NCBI GenBank assembly: GCA_002151545.1
Contig: CP021237.1
Location: forward strand, 682,001 to 746,000
Length of the DNA: 64,000 bases
From: Sphingobacteriaceae bacterium GW460-11-11-14-LB5
Lineage (GTDB): Bacteria > Bacteroidota > Bacteroidia > Sphingobacteriales > Sphingobacteriaceae
Reading direction: 5' to 3'
This document shows, in pieces, positions 24,188 through 32,596 of the stretch (positions within the stretch are counted from its first letter, which is position 1; the number at the start of each line of letters is the position of its first letter). Under the pieces are notes generated by a model that did no database searches, was not told the origin of the DNA, and worked only from the letters and a program-made list of their open reading frames with translations. The translations under genes were made by a program, and so were the position numbers.

Positions 24188-25939
24188 TTAAAGATTCTTG
24201 CCGAGTTTTTCGAGCATTTCTGGTGGGATATTATGTGTATCAACCACTAAGAAGCCATCTAAGCAATCAGAAAATTTAGGGTCGATATTGAATGAGATAA
24301 TCTTTGCATTCAGGTTCATGTACTGCCTCAATAATACTGGAATTTTGATGTGCGAGTTTTCAATGTCTCCGATGATGCTGTCTAAATCTTTGAACGATTC
24401 GCTACTGTCTACCAGGGTATCGGTAGCGATAGGCAGTAAGTCGGCTTTAAATTTGTTCCGGGGTTTAACATATTTGGCCATTTCATAATCGAAATGGTTT
24501 TTGGTAATATAATCTACAATTAGGGCCTTGCTAAATTTAGAAAAGTTGTTGCTGATACTCACCGGTCCAAACATGTAACGATACTGCGGATTATCGATCA
24601 GGTACTTTAAAATACCTTTCCAAAGCAAAAATAATGGAAGAGGTTTGCCCTGGTATTCTTTTCTGATCCACGATCTGCCCAGCTCTATCCCTTGTCTCAA
24701 CATCGGGTAAAACTGATCTTTCATTTTGAACAATTCAGACAGGTAGAAGCCACGGCGGCCCATGCTTTCTAAAATTTCATCTCCTTTACCAATCCGGTAA
24801 GCACCTACAATATTTTCCAAATCCTTATCCCAAATAAATAAGTGGTTATAGTAGATATCGTAATTGTCGAGATCGATTTTTTTGTTCGTGCCTTCACCAA
24901 CTTCACGGAAAGTAATTTCGCGCAAACGGCCAATCTCTCTTAAAATATTCGGTATTTTTAAAGTCGGCACAATATATACTTCGTAGTTTTTCTCTGTCCA
25001 AACCTTGAAATCTTCCAGAAGCACAACCTCATTTTTAATTAATTCCCTCGAAGTTTCTTCAATTACTTCAACAGGTTTCTTTTTAATCTTAAATAAGTTT
25101 AACGGATTAAAGAGTTTTTTCTCTGTATCTAATCCAACACCAAGCGCATAGGTACGGGCCCTTAAAAAGTCCATCAGTTTATTACTACTGTTCATATGCG
25201 AAATTTCAGATACGGCAATGGGTTTACCAATGCGTACCTTAATGGTGCGCCCGTGTTTATTTAAAAACTCCGAAGGTAGCTTTGCTGTACGCAGCGTAGG
25301 ATGGATGAAGCTTAAAATGTTAAAGAAAACACCATTATTGCCATGGAAATAAATAGGTACAACAGGTACTTTTGCTTTGGCAATCAGTTTTCCAACAACA
25401 GGATGCCACATCCTGTCGGTTACCTGCTGGGCATCTAATTTAAAGGTAGAAACTTCTCCTGCAGGGAAAATACCAATTGGTGTTCCATTTCTAAGTAAAT
25501 CAAAAGTAGTTTTTAAGCCACTGATACTTGAAGAATGCTGCACATTTTCGAAAGGATTTACAGCAACAAAAAATTCATCAAGGTTTGGTATTTTCTTCAA
25601 AATGAAATTTACCATCACCTTGGCATCCGGCCTAACCGTGCACAATAGTTTAACTAAAGCCAAACCTTCTACACCACCATAAGGGTGATTTGCAATAGCA
25701 ATAAAAGGTCCTGTTTTCGGGATGCTGTTTAAATCATCATCATCAAATTCTATCGAAACGCCAATGGTTTCTAATATCTTGTCTACAAATTCTAAGCCTT
25801 TAAAGTGTTGATTTTGAGCGAATACGTCGTTGATATCGTTCAGTTTCATGATCTCCATCATCAAACCTGCTAAACCTGGTACACCTAGCTTATCTATCTT
25901 TGTTGCTTTCGCAAACTCAGATGTAGTTATGATCTTCAT
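24188..25939 (-). CDS. olsF: OlsF-type bifunctional ornithine lipid synthase
   Basis: The 583-residue protein joins two acyltransferases. The N-terminal half is a PlsC/OlsA-like lysophospholipid acyltransferase with ANHPYGGVEG (H85) and FPAGEVSTF (about 158-166). The C-terminal half (about 315-560) is an OlsB/GNAT-like N-acyltransferase region with REITFREVGEGTN and GAYRIGKGDEILE. This order matches OlsF, described in Serratia and Flavobacterium, which makes phosphorus-free ornithine lipids from ornithine and acyl-ACP. The gene is monocistronic with its own -7 element (25990-25997). No phased TTAAC array is seen upstream, so phosphate control as in other bacteria is not supported by sequence here. 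Confidence 0.85.
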   Translation of the reverse strand: MKIITTSEFAKATKIDKLGVPGLAGLMMEIMKLNDINDVFAQNQHFKGLEFVDKILETIGVSIEFDDDDLNSIPKTGPFIAIANHPYGGVEGLALVKLLCTVRPDAKVMVNFILKKIPNLDEFFVAVNPFENVQHSSSISGLKTTFDLLRNGTPIGIFPAGEVSTFKLDAQQVTDRMWHPVVGKLIAKAKVPVVPIYFHGNNGVFFNILSFIHPTLRTAKLPSEFLNKHGRTIKVRIGKPIAVSEISHMNSSNKLMDFLRARTYALGVGLDTEKKLFNPLNLFKIKKKPVEVIEETSRELIKNEVVLLEDFKVWTEKNYEVYIVPTLKIPNILREIGRLREITFREVGEGTNKKIDLDNYDIYYNHLFIWDKDLENIVGAYRIGKGDEILESMGRRGFYLSELFKMKDQFYPMLRQGIELGRSWIRKEYQGKPLPLFLLWKGILKYLIDNPQYRYMFGPVSISNNFSKFSKALIVDYITKNHFDYEMAKYVKPRNKFKADLLPIATDTLVDSSESFKDLDSIIGDIENSHIKIPVLLRQYMNLNAKIISFNIDPKFSDCLDGFLVVDTHNIPPEMLEKLGKNL

Positions 25940-25989
25940 ATAAAATTCTTAGATTGTTGATAGGCAAAACCCATTCTGTTTTGCAATCC

Positions 25990-25997
25990 CAAAAATA
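25990..25997 (-). promoter_or_regulatory. -7 element of olsF promoter
   Basis: The minus strand reads TATTTTTG, about 50 nt before the olsF ATG, in the 95-bp divergent gap with the HhH gene. Confidence 0.5.
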
Positions 25998-26034
25998 AGA
26001 TTTATATTTATAATACACATGTCATATCGCATCA

Positions 26035-26934
26035 ATGAGAATTTGGCTCAACAAAAATTTTGGTGTTAGCAAGGGTGAATTTAATGGATTGCTGTTTCTG
26101 GTCTTTATTCTCATTGTCATTAAGGCTATACCTATTATATATGATTATTATCAGCCCCTTTCAAATGATGATCCAAATCTCTTAGCACAAATTCAGAAGA
26201 TCAGCATCACAGATCAGGCACATGCCAATAGCATTCGCGATCGGATTGAAAGTTCAAATCCCGAAAAACCGGTTAAACTTTTTAAATTCAATCCCAACAC
26301 TTTAGATGTACAAGGCTGGCAAACTTTAGGCTTATCGCCAAAACAGGCACAATCGATTATAAATTATACCGTCAAGGGTGGTAAATTTTATAAAGCCGAA
26401 GATCTTCAGAAAATGTATACCCTTTCGCCAGAAATGTACCAAAAGATATTGCCTTATATTCAGATACCCGATCAGCCCATCAAGGACTCCGGAAAATATG
26501 CGCCTTTCGAAAAAAAGGAATATGCTAAAAAAACATTGACAATCGTCGATATCAATAGGGCTGATTCGGCACAACTGGACGAGATAAAAGGCATTGGTGG
26601 CACTTTTGCCCTTAGAATTATTAAATACCGCGAGCGTTTAGGTGGTTTTTACAAGAAAGAGCAGCTGCTCGAAGTTTATGGCTTAGATTCTACGAAGTAT
26701 GCTGAAATTAAAGATCAGATCGAAATCAGCAATACGCCGCTAAAAACAATAAACCTAAATACAGCAACGTTTAACGATTTAAAGCGCAATCCATACCTTT
26801 CGTACAAACAGATCAATGCCATTATTCAATACCGCAAGCAGCATGGCAATTATTCGGGTATATCTGATCTGAAAAAGATTGTGCTGTTGAACCAGCAGGT
26901 TATCGATAAAATTACCCCTTATATTTCTTTTTAA
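26035..26934 (+). CDS. Membrane-anchored ComEA-like helix-hairpin-helix protein
   Basis: The 299-residue protein has one N-terminal membrane helix (about 18-38) and three HhH-type repeats outside: FNPNTLDVQGWQTLGLS (about 85-140), VDINRADSAQLDEIKGIGGTFA (about 170-225) and INLNTATFNDLKRNPYLSYKQ (about 238-298). Such domains bind double-stranded DNA non-specifically; ComEA uses one during DNA uptake. Three repeats on a membrane anchor is a common Bacteroidetes form, sometimes linked to competence but not proven. It is divergent from olsF and not in an operon. Confidence 0.85.
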   Translation: MRIWLNKNFGVSKGEFNGLLFLVFILIVIKAIPIIYDYYQPLSNDDPNLLAQIQKISITDQAHANSIRDRIESSNPEKPVKLFKFNPNTLDVQGWQTLGLSPKQAQSIINYTVKGGKFYKAEDLQKMYTLSPEMYQKILPYIQIPDQPIKDSGKYAPFEKKEYAKKTLTIVDINRADSAQLDEIKGIGGTFALRIIKYRERLGGFYKKEQLLEVYGLDSTKYAEIKDQIEISNTPLKTINLNTATFNDLKRNPYLSYKQINAIIQYRKQHGNYSGISDLKKIVLLNQQVIDKITPYISF

Positions 26935-26944
26935 ACACTTGAGT

Positions 26945-27400
26945 TAAAGATTAAACATTTCCTATTCCGAGTTAATTGCAAAATTTAGAAAGAATCCATT
27001 TTCAATTTGATTTGGAAGGCAATTATTAACCCCAAATCATCGTACTGGCCGTGCCTTATAAACCTGATCGGAACGAGCACGGAGTGTAACGGAGTAAAGT
27101 GGAGAGCAGGGCTGAGTTGAGCCAAAAGCTCCTGTACCTGATTTCCAAAAAAGATAACCATTTAAAAATTAAGCATTTCCTATTCTGGGTCAATTTTAGG
27201 AGTTAGCCGCCAGGTTTAAAAGAATCGATTTTCAATTTGATTTGGAAAGCAATTATAAACTCCAAATCATCTTACCAGCGGTGCCTTATAAACCTGATCG
27301 GAACGAACACGGAGTGTAACGGAGTAAAGTGGAGAGCGGGGCTGAGTAACGCCAAACGCTTCTGTACCTGATTTCCAAAAAAAGATGATCATTAAAAAAT
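26945..27400. repeat. Two tandem copies of a ~230-bp non-coding element
   Basis: Copy 1 (about 26945-27160) and copy 2 (about 27163-27400) align with an offset of 230 bp over most of their length (218 at the 5' end, a 12-nt indel). Each has a local hairpin GATTTGGA/TCCAAATC (copy 1 with one mismatch), and TTTGGAAA (copy 2) can also pair with TTTCCAAA near its end, giving mutually exclusive folds. No ORF runs through them. They fill most of the 640-bp gap before the acyl-CoA dehydrogenase. The core from CGGAACGAG to CAGGGCTGAG is related to a segment at 62641-62706 on the other strand. Confidence 0.8.
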
Positions 27401-27573
27401 TATGTATTTCGTTTCCAGGTTAATTATTGCCGTTAATTTCAAGGTTTAAAATTAACCGATAAACTAATTGAACCGAATACCATTTCATTCTGTAATTGCA
27501 CAAATATTTAATGGTAACTAACTATCAAATAATTGTTTATAATTGCCTCAACTAACTATAAAATATAAATTTA

Positions 27574-28728
27574 ATGAGCGTAAGCTTCGATTTTTCAGAA
27601 ACAGAAACTCAGCAAAGTGTAAAGGCCATGGTCCGCGATTTTGCAGAGAAAAACATTCGTCCACATATCATGGAATGGGATGAGGCACAGCATTTCCCCG
27701 TTGAATTGTTTAAACAGCTCGGAGAACTGGGCTTAATGGGCGTATTGGTTCCCGAAGAATATGGCGGCTCTGGATTGGGCTATCAGGAATATGTTGATGT
27801 AATTGTAGAAGTGGCCCGCGTTTGTGGCTCAATCGGTTTATCATTAGCTGCGCACAACTCCTTATGTACTGGTCATATTCTGGCCTTCGCCAATCCAGAA
27901 CAGAAACAAAGGTGGCTGCCAAAGCTGGCAACAGCCGAATGGATTGGTGCCTGGGGATTAACCGAAGCCAATACAGGTTCGGATGCCTTAAGGATGATGA
28001 CCACTGCTGTTGAAGATGGCGACGATTACATTATAAACGGTGCAAAAAACTGGATCACTCATGGCAAAAGCGGCGATATTGCGGTTGTTATGGTAAGAAC
28101 CGGTGAGCAAGGAAGTTCGAAAGGGATTTCGGCTATTGTAGTAGAGCGCGGTACACCTGGTTTTACTGCAGGGAAAAAAGAAAATAAATTAGGAATGCGG
28201 GCATCAGAAACCACAGAAATGATTTTTGACAATTGCCGCGTACCTAAAGCCAATTTATTGGGCAATGTTGGCGAAGGTTTTAAACAGGCCATGAAAGTTT
28301 TAGATGGCGGCAGAATTTCTATTGCCGCCTTGGCCCTAGGCATTGCAAAAGGTGCTTTTGATGCTGCAGTTGCTTATTCGAAACAACGCCAGCAGTTTGG
28401 TCAGCCCATTTCGAGCTTTCAGGCCATTAGCTTTAAACTAGCTGATATGGCTACAGAGATTGAAGCTGCCGAACTATTAATCCGTCAGGCGGCAGATTTA
28501 AAGAACAGGCATTTGCCCATGACAAAAGAATCGGCTATGGCGAAATATTTTGCCTCAGAGGTTTCGGTAAGGGTAGCCACAGATGCCGTTCAGATATTTG
28601 GTGGTTATGGTTATACCAAAGACTTTCCAGTTGAGAAATTTTATCGTGATAGTAAATTATGTACAATAGGCGAGGGCACCTCAGAAATACAAAAGATTGT
28701 AATCGCCAGAGAAGTCTTGCAAGGGTAG
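27574..28728 (+). CDS. Acyl-CoA dehydrogenase
   Basis: This 384-residue flavoenzyme introduces the alpha-beta double bond into acyl-CoA, the first step of beta-oxidation, passing electrons to ETF. Both family signatures are present: [14 protein letters not shown] (about 126-139) and the C-terminal [17 protein letters not shown] with the glycine-glutamate-glycine motif that holds the catalytic Glu in short-chain types. The length and domain order (helical, beta, helical) are standard. It is monocistronic, between the tandem non-coding repeats and a heptad hairpin. The chain-length preference cannot be read with certainty. Confidence 0.95.
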   Translation: MSVSFDFSETETQQSVKAMVRDFAEKNIRPHIMEWDEAQHFPVELFKQLGELGLMGVLVPEEYGGSGLGYQEYVDVIVEVARVCGSIGLSLAAHNSLCTGHILAFANPEQKQRWLPKLATAEWIGAWGLTEANTGSDALRMMTTAVEDGDDYIINGAKNWITHGKSGDIAVVMVRTGEQGSSKGISAIVVERGTPGFTAGKKENKLGMRASETTEMIFDNCRVPKANLLGNVGEGFKQAMKVLDGGRISIAALALGIAKGAFDAAVAYSKQRQQFGQPISSFQAISFKLADMATEIEAAELLIRQAADLKNRHLPMTKESAMAKYFASEVSVRVATDAVQIFGGYGYTKDFPVEKFYRDSKLCTIGEGTSEIQKIVIAREVLQG

Positions 28729-28802
28729 AAAGGTAGAAGGTTTAGGGTTTAAGGCAAATGTCGATCACCCTACACCTTAGACCTTACACCTTCAACCTTA
28801 TT
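28727..28802. repeat. Heptad-periodic inverted repeat after the acyl-CoA dehydrogenase
   Basis: The left arm has 7-nt units ending in GG (AGAAAGG, TAGAAGG, TTTAGGG, TTTAAGG; 28727-28754). The right arm has units starting with CC at 28768, 28775, 28782, 28789 and 28796 (CCCTACA, CCTTAGA, CCTTACA, CCTTCAA, CCTTATT). The arms are complementary, with a 13-nt loop. Confidence 0.8.
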
Positions 28803-28903
28803 AAAACCAAATATATTATGAGTAATCCGGATGGCTTAACCACCTCCGGATTTTTTTTTGTTTAAAATTTTAAAACCAACTACTTGAAAGCGATGTTTTT
28901 TAA

Positions 28904-28952
28904 TGACCAATGACCAATGACCAATAACCAATAACCAATAACCAATAACCAG
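28904..28952. repeat. Tandem heptad array (TGACCAA/TAACCAA)x7
   Basis: Seven exact 7-nt units: three TGACCAA, three TAACCAA and a final TAACCAG. No matching inverted arm is found. The rest of 28953-29060 is low-complexity and has no ORF. Confidence 0.85.
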
Positions 28953-29062
28953 GATAAGCCTGGAGTTTGGCGTTTGGCGTCAGTTAACCGATTAAATAAT
29001 GGCCCACATTAGTGACTATTGTACCATAACCAATATTCAATGATCAATAACCATTTGGTAAG

Positions 29063-29109
29063 TGAACTAATGAACTAATGAACCATTGAACTAATGACTA
29101 ATAAACTAA
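29063..29109. repeat. Tandem octad array (TGAACTAA)
   Basis: Four units with an 8-nt period (29063, 29071, 29079, 29087), then shortened variants. It ends 3 bp before the DUF6496 start codon. Confidence 0.7.
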
Positions 29110-29112
29110 CAT

Positions 29113-29286
29113 ATGGCAAAGTATTCAGAAAAAGCTGGTGAGAAAGTAGAAGAAACCATGCACGAAATGAAAGCAGGTAAGCTTAAAAGCGGATCAGGTA
29201 AAAAAGTGACTTCCAAAAAACAGGCTATTGCTATCGGATTATCGGAAGCCAGAAAAGCAGGAGCGAAGGTACCGAAGAAAGGTTAG
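29113..29286 (+). CDS. DUF6496-like small basic protein
   Basis: An ATG at 29113 opens a 57-residue frame that begins MAKYSEKAGEKVEETMHEMK, continues GKLKSGSGKKVTSKKQAIAIGL and ends SEARKAGAKVPKKG. This matches the small, Lys-rich DUF6496 pattern (KLKSGSGKKV, QAIAIGLSEARKAG) seen in many Bacteroidetes and Proteobacteria. The function is unknown; the charge suggests nucleic-acid association. It lies among repeat arrays and has no visible promoter. Confidence 0.8.
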   Translation: MAKYSEKAGEKVEETMHEMKAGKLKSGSGKKVTSKKQAIAIGLSEARKAGAKVPKKG

Positions 29287-29288
29287 CA

Positions 29289-29384
29289 GGTAAAAGGTTT
29301 ATGGTATAAGGTTTTAAAACTAATCTTTTGAATAATAATTTTCCCTAAACCCTAAACCCTAAACCCTAAACCCTAAACCTTTAG
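29289..29384. repeat. Heptad inverted repeat with five CCCTAAA units
   Basis: The left arm has GGT at 29289, 29296, 29303 and 29310 (7-nt period). The right arm is five perfect CCCTAAA units from 29343 to 29377 plus CCTTTAG. The arms are complementary in words (TTTAGGG/CCCTAAA type) and separated by about 25 nt. Confidence 0.85.
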
Positions 29385-29385
29385 C

Positions 29386-29769
29386 TTATTGTATATCTTT
29401 CGTAGTTAAAATGCTATCTACCACATAAACGCTAAATCCGCGCCAGGGCAGGGTGTTTTTATATTCTTTATAGTGTAACTCGTAAAACTTTCCGCTATTG
29501 GCCATCATTTTATCGGCAATTTCCTTATTTGCAATAGAAAATTCGAATTCGTTGTTTTGCAAGGTGCCGGCTTGTTTGGATCGTACGCCGCTTTGAATCA
29601 ATTTACCTTCGTATGTTTTAAAGATATAACCTTTCTTTACCACATAATTTAATTCGCCTGCTTTAACCCCTTCGCCAAAAACAAAGAAATACCGGTAATA
29701 GCAAACTGCTACGAGTAAAATCACGACTATAACTGCGATAATTGAACCTACTTTTTTGCCTGTTGTCAT
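29386..29769 (-). CDS. Membrane-anchored small protein, unknown function
   Basis: A 127-residue protein with one N-terminal membrane helix (about 8-27, VGSIIAVIVVILLVAVCYY) and an exported beta-rich domain (GELNYVVKKGYIFKTYEGKLIQSG, then ELHYKEYKN and PWRGFSVYVVDS). This is a pattern common in Bacteroidetes; homologues have sometimes been given enzyme names without basis. I assign no function. It diverges from rpsU. Confidence 0.8.
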   Translation of the reverse strand: MTTGKKVGSIIAVIVVILLVAVCYYRYFFVFGEGVKAGELNYVVKKGYIFKTYEGKLIQSGVRSKQAGTLQNNEFEFSIANKEIADKMMANSGKFYELHYKEYKNTLPWRGFSVYVVDSILTTKDIQ

Positions 29770-29874
29770 ATCCTATATTGTATATATAAATGTAAGTAAA
29801 CAACAGTTTAGTTTAATCAATGATTTAAATATAATTTCTTTTTATAAAATCTTTCTCATTTTCAATATTTTGCT

Positions 29875-29882
29875 TACATTTG
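29875..29882 (+). promoter_or_regulatory. -7 element of rpsU promoter
   Basis: TACATTTG (TAnnTTTG) lies about 57 nt before the rpsU ATG. Confidence 0.6.
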
Positions 29883-29917
29883 CAGCCCCGATAACACGGG
29901 AAAATTTAAAAAACCAC

Positions 29918-29927
29918 GAGAGGAGGT
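29918..29927 (+). promoter_or_regulatory. Strong Shine-Dalgarno of rpsU
   Basis: GAGAGGAGGT, a near-complete match to the anti-SD, is 11 nt before the ATG. Such a motif is exceptional in Bacteroidetes, whose ribosomes hide the anti-SD behind bS21, bS18 and bS6. Published work in Flavobacterium johnsoniae links the rpsU SD to autoregulation: ribosomes lacking bS21 can use it. Confidence 0.85.
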
Positions 29928-29938
29928 ATTTCAGCGTT

Positions 29939-30133
29939 ATGATCATTATCAACATTAAAGACGGCGAATCATTAGATAAAGCCCTTAAACGTTTCAAGAA
30001 AAAGTTTGAAAAAACTGGTGTATTGAGAGAACTACGTAGTCGCCAAGCATACGAGAAAAAATCCGTTGCTCGCCGTACTGAAATTAAACATGCTGTTTAC
30101 ATTCAGAATATGAATCAAGATACAACTGCATAG
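29939..30133 (+). CDS. rpsU: 30S ribosomal protein S21
   Basis: bS21 sits at the 3' end of 16S rRNA on the platform of the small subunit. The ATG at 29939 gives 64 residues, MIIINIKDGESLDKALKRFK at the start, with the basic centre RRTEIKH and a short tail. Longer in-frame extensions upstream cover the promoter and SD and are rejected. The strong SD is the clearest in the window. The gene order rpsU, tyrosine recombinase, hpf, tRNA cluster and tuf is typical of Bacteroidetes. Confidence 0.95.
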   Translation: MIIINIKDGESLDKALKRFKKKFEKTGVLRELRSRQAYEKKSVARRTEIKHAVYIQNMNQDTTA

Positions 30134-30296
30134 TTGTTTAAGATATAAATACATTAAAGTCCTCCAGATGTTAAATCGGGAGGACTTTTTTGTTTTAAAA
30201 AGAAATCAAAAACTTTACAATAAACAATTAATTAATGATTTCTTTATATCAAAACTATTTGTAACTTCATATCAGTCCCCGGCAAAAAGATATTGA

Positions 30297-31181
30297 ATGT
30301 TGCTAAAAAGTTTTATAACCTATTTAACTCACGAGAAGCGCTATTCTCAGCACACCATTACCTCTTATCAAACCGATTTAGATCAGTTTGAAGAGTATAT
30401 CAATCATACGTTCAGTCTGAATTTTTTAGAAGTAAAACATGTTCATCTGAGGAGTTATATGGTAGATCTGATGGAGAACAAAATATCCGAGCATACCATC
30501 AATAGAAAAATTTCGACCTTAAGGAGCTTTTATAAATTTTTACAGCGAACCGGAGAAATTGATCAAAACCCTACTGTTTTAATTAAGGCACCCAAAATAC
30601 CCAAAAGGTTACCTGTATTTGTTGATACACAAAAAATGGATCATCTACTGGATTCTGAGCATTATTTTGACGAAAGTTTCCCATCGGTTCGCGATCACCT
30701 GGTCATCGAACTGCTTTATGGAACAGGCATGCGTTTAACAGAACTGCTTCAGTTAAAGGATACCGATATTGATATTTATTCGGGAACGATAAAGGTGTTG
30801 GGTAAAAGAAATAAAGAACGGATCATCCCCGTAAATAAACAGCTTATTAATCAGGTAAATACCTACATTGAGCTAAAAAAGTTGCAAAACTTTAATAACA
30901 ATTTGCTTATCTTAATCGTTACCAATACAGGTGCAGCGGCATATCCAAAATTAATATACCGTATTGTGACCTCATACCTAAACCACGTATCAACCAATGA
31001 GAAGAAAAGTCCCCACGTGCTTCGGCACAGTTATGCAACAAGCCTGTTAAATGCAGGAGCAGATCTAAATGCAATTAAAGAACTTTTGGGTCATGCCAGT
31101 TTAGCGGCAACCCAGGTTTACACCCACAATTCAATCGAAAGATTAAAAACAATTTATAAACAAGCCCATCCAAAGGCATAA
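30297..31181 (+). CDS. Tyrosine recombinase, XerC/XerD type
   Basis: The 294-residue protein has an N-terminal SAM-like core-binding domain (about 1-90) and a catalytic domain with the complete set R146 (GTGMRLTE), K170, H240-x-x-R243 (HVLRHSYAT), H266 (LLGHAS) and Tyr275 (VYTH). Such enzymes resolve chromosome dimers at dif. XerC and XerD cannot be separated from sequence alone. The chromosomal core position next to rpsU, with no integrase-type extensions or att repeats, argues against a mobile-element integrase. Confidence 0.93.
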   Translation: MLLKSFITYLTHEKRYSQHTITSYQTDLDQFEEYINHTFSLNFLEVKHVHLRSYMVDLMENKISEHTINRKISTLRSFYKFLQRTGEIDQNPTVLIKAPKIPKRLPVFVDTQKMDHLLDSEHYFDESFPSVRDHLVIELLYGTGMRLTELLQLKDTDIDIYSGTIKVLGKRNKERIIPVNKQLINQVNTYIELKKLQNFNNNLLILIVTNTGAAAYPKLIYRIVTSYLNHVSTNEKKSPHVLRHSYATSLLNAGADLNAIKELLGHASLAATQVYTHNSIERLKTIYKQAHPKA

Positions 31182-31185
31182 AAAA

Positions 31186-31191
31186 AGGAGG
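31186..31191 (+). promoter_or_regulatory. Shine-Dalgarno-like AGGAGG before hpf
   Basis: AGGAGG is only 4 nt from the hpf ATG, which is closer than optimal. It is notable because few genes in the window have any SD. Confidence 0.6.
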
Positions 31192-31195
31192 AAAA

Positions 31196-31543
31196 ATGAA
31201 AATCGGAGTTCAATCAATCCACTTCAGTGCAGACAGTAAGTTGTTAGATTTTATACAAAAAAAAGCAAATAAGCTAGATCAGTTTTTTGACCAGATTATT
31301 AGCGGAGAAGTGTATTTAAAGTTAGAGAACGTAGAGGATGAGGCCAATAAAATTAGTGAGATAAAACTCATTGTGCCCGGAGGAACCCTCTTCGCTAAAG
31401 AACAATGTAAATCATTTGAAGAAGCCACCGATCTGGCTATTGAATCGTTAAGAAAGCAGATTACGAAACATAAAGATAAAACACGCGCAAAATTAAGCGA
31501 GCATAAAGCAATTTTAAGCGAAAGCGAAGCCGCTGATTACTAA
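31196..31543 (+). CDS. hpf: Ribosome hibernation-promoting factor (HPF/YfiA family)
   Basis: The 115-residue protein has the beta-alpha-beta-beta-beta-alpha fold pattern of RaiA/HPF: VQSIHFSADSKLLDFIQKKA, VYLKLEN, EIKLIVPGGTLFAKEQ, and the helix SFEEATDLAIESLRKQITKHKDK. It binds the 30S subunit near the decoding site and inactivates ribosomes in stationary phase. The length is that of the short form, without a C-terminal dimerisation domain. It begins 14 nt after the recombinase stop codon and ends at a strong terminator. Confidence 0.93.
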   Translation: MKIGVQSIHFSADSKLLDFIQKKANKLDQFFDQIISGEVYLKLENVEDEANKISEIKLIVPGGTLFAKEQCKSFEEATDLAIESLRKQITKHKDKTRAKLSEHKAILSESEAADY

Positions 31544-31561
31544 AAATTAGCTTAGTTTAAG

Positions 31562-31598
31562 AAAAGGCAACATGATTAATGATTATGTTGCCTTTTTT
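31562..31598 (+). terminator. Terminator after hpf
   Basis: An AAGGCAACAT/ATGTTGCCTT stem (31564-31573 with 31585-31594) and T run end the rpsU-recombinase-hpf unit. Confidence 0.88.
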
Positions 31599-31702
31599 AT
31601 GCACTACCTTGAGGAATTTGCTATTATTTTTTAATTGTTATTGACTAAGGAATTATGGTATCGAATGATTTTTTTTAAAAAAACAATAAGAATAGAAACG
31701 AT

Positions 31703-31789
31703 TTAGTGGCGGTAGCGCATGTAAAGGGCAATGGTGGCAAAGCAGCAGGCAGCAGGGGAAAGTGCGATTAAACTTAAAAACCGATTCAT
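31703..31789 (-). CDS. Candidate 28-aa hydrophobic peptide
   Basis: An ATG at 31789 opens a 28-codon frame that begins MNRFLSLIALSPAACCF and ends ALYMRYRH. It has one membrane-helix-like stretch with a basic end. It is in an otherwise empty 330-bp gap between the hpf terminator and the tRNA promoter. Very short frames arise by chance, so the call is weak. Confidence 0.3.
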   Translation of the reverse strand: MNRFLSLIALSPAACCFATIALYMRYRH

Positions 31790-31934
31790 ATTCGTTTAGA
31801 ACACCTAAAAAGTTAAAAAAAATAATACAAATTTAAGCGCAGGCAAAGCGGCTGATTATGAAGTACCTATTATTTTAAATGGGCCTAATTGAATGAATAG
31901 GCTAAAAAAGTTCAGTATTTTTTTTCAAATTTAT

Positions 31935-31964
31935 TTTGAAGTGAAATATAAGTGTGTATATTTG
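31935..31964 (+). promoter_or_regulatory. Promoter of the tRNA-tuf unit
   Basis: TTTG at 31935-31938 and TATATTTG at 31957-31964 with an 18-bp spacer, about 130 nt before the first tRNA. Confidence 0.75.
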
Positions 31965-32092
31965 CATTCCCTTTCGGAAACGGCGTTAGGCCAGGAAGAA
32001 AAGGGTTGTTCTTTAAAAAGATAAAAGTTTTAAAAAAACACGTTAATAGTATGAAAAATGAAGATTTTTCGTATCATTGCACAAAATTTAAA

Positions 32093-32165
<73 letters not shown>

Positions 32166-32204
32166 CTTTTTATTTTAAAGTGTTAGCATTTTAAAGTAAA
32201 AAAT

Positions 32205-32287
32205 GGGGAGATTCCAGAGCGGCCAAATGGGACAGACTGTAACTCTGTTATCGCAAGATTTCGAAGGTTCGAATCCTTCTCTCCCCA
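32205..32287 (+). tRNA. tRNA-Tyr (anticodon GTA)
   Basis: An 83-nt class II tRNA with acceptor GGGGAGA/TCTCCCC, anticodon loop CTGTAAC and a long variable arm, followed by T-arm GGTTCGAATCC. Confidence 0.95.
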
Positions 32288-32368
32288 CACTTTAAATGAA
32301 CGACCAAATGTTTTAATGAGAGATTATTTCTATCATTCTTTCATTCAATCAATCACTAGTTTTTAAAA

Positions 32369-32441
32369 GCGGAAGTAGCTCAGTTGGTAGAGCGATAGCC
32401 TTCCAAGCTATAGGTCGCGAGTTCGAACCTCGTCTTCCGCT
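32369..32441 (+). tRNA. tRNA-Gly (anticodon TCC)
   Basis: Acceptor GCGGAAG/CTTCCGC, anticodon loop CTTCCAA and T-arm GAGTTCGAACCTC. CCA follows the discriminator base in the DNA. Confidence 0.95.
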
Positions 32442-32524
32442 CCAATAAAAATTAGAAAGTGGGCAGTTATTGGTAACAGTTTTAATTTGGATAAAACTAA
32501 AAAGGCTGAAACTGGAAACTAAAA

Positions 32525-32596
<72 letters not shown>

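Noticed and set aside
29343..29377. CCCTAAA array as eukaryotic telomere contamination
   Set aside because: It is flanked by clear bacterial genes and belongs to the same heptad hairpin design as other loci.
28727..29384. Cluster of short direct repeats as a possible CRISPR array
   Set aside because: Units are 7-8 nt with no unique spacers, and no cas genes are present in the window.
29756..29938. N-terminal extension of rpsU
   Set aside because: It covers the promoter and the Shine-Dalgarno sequence; S21 is complete from 29939.
30297..31181. Tyrosine recombinase as an integrase of a mobile element
   Set aside because: Its conserved place between rpsU and hpf, and no att-like repeats at the tRNA genes, favour a housekeeping Xer protein.
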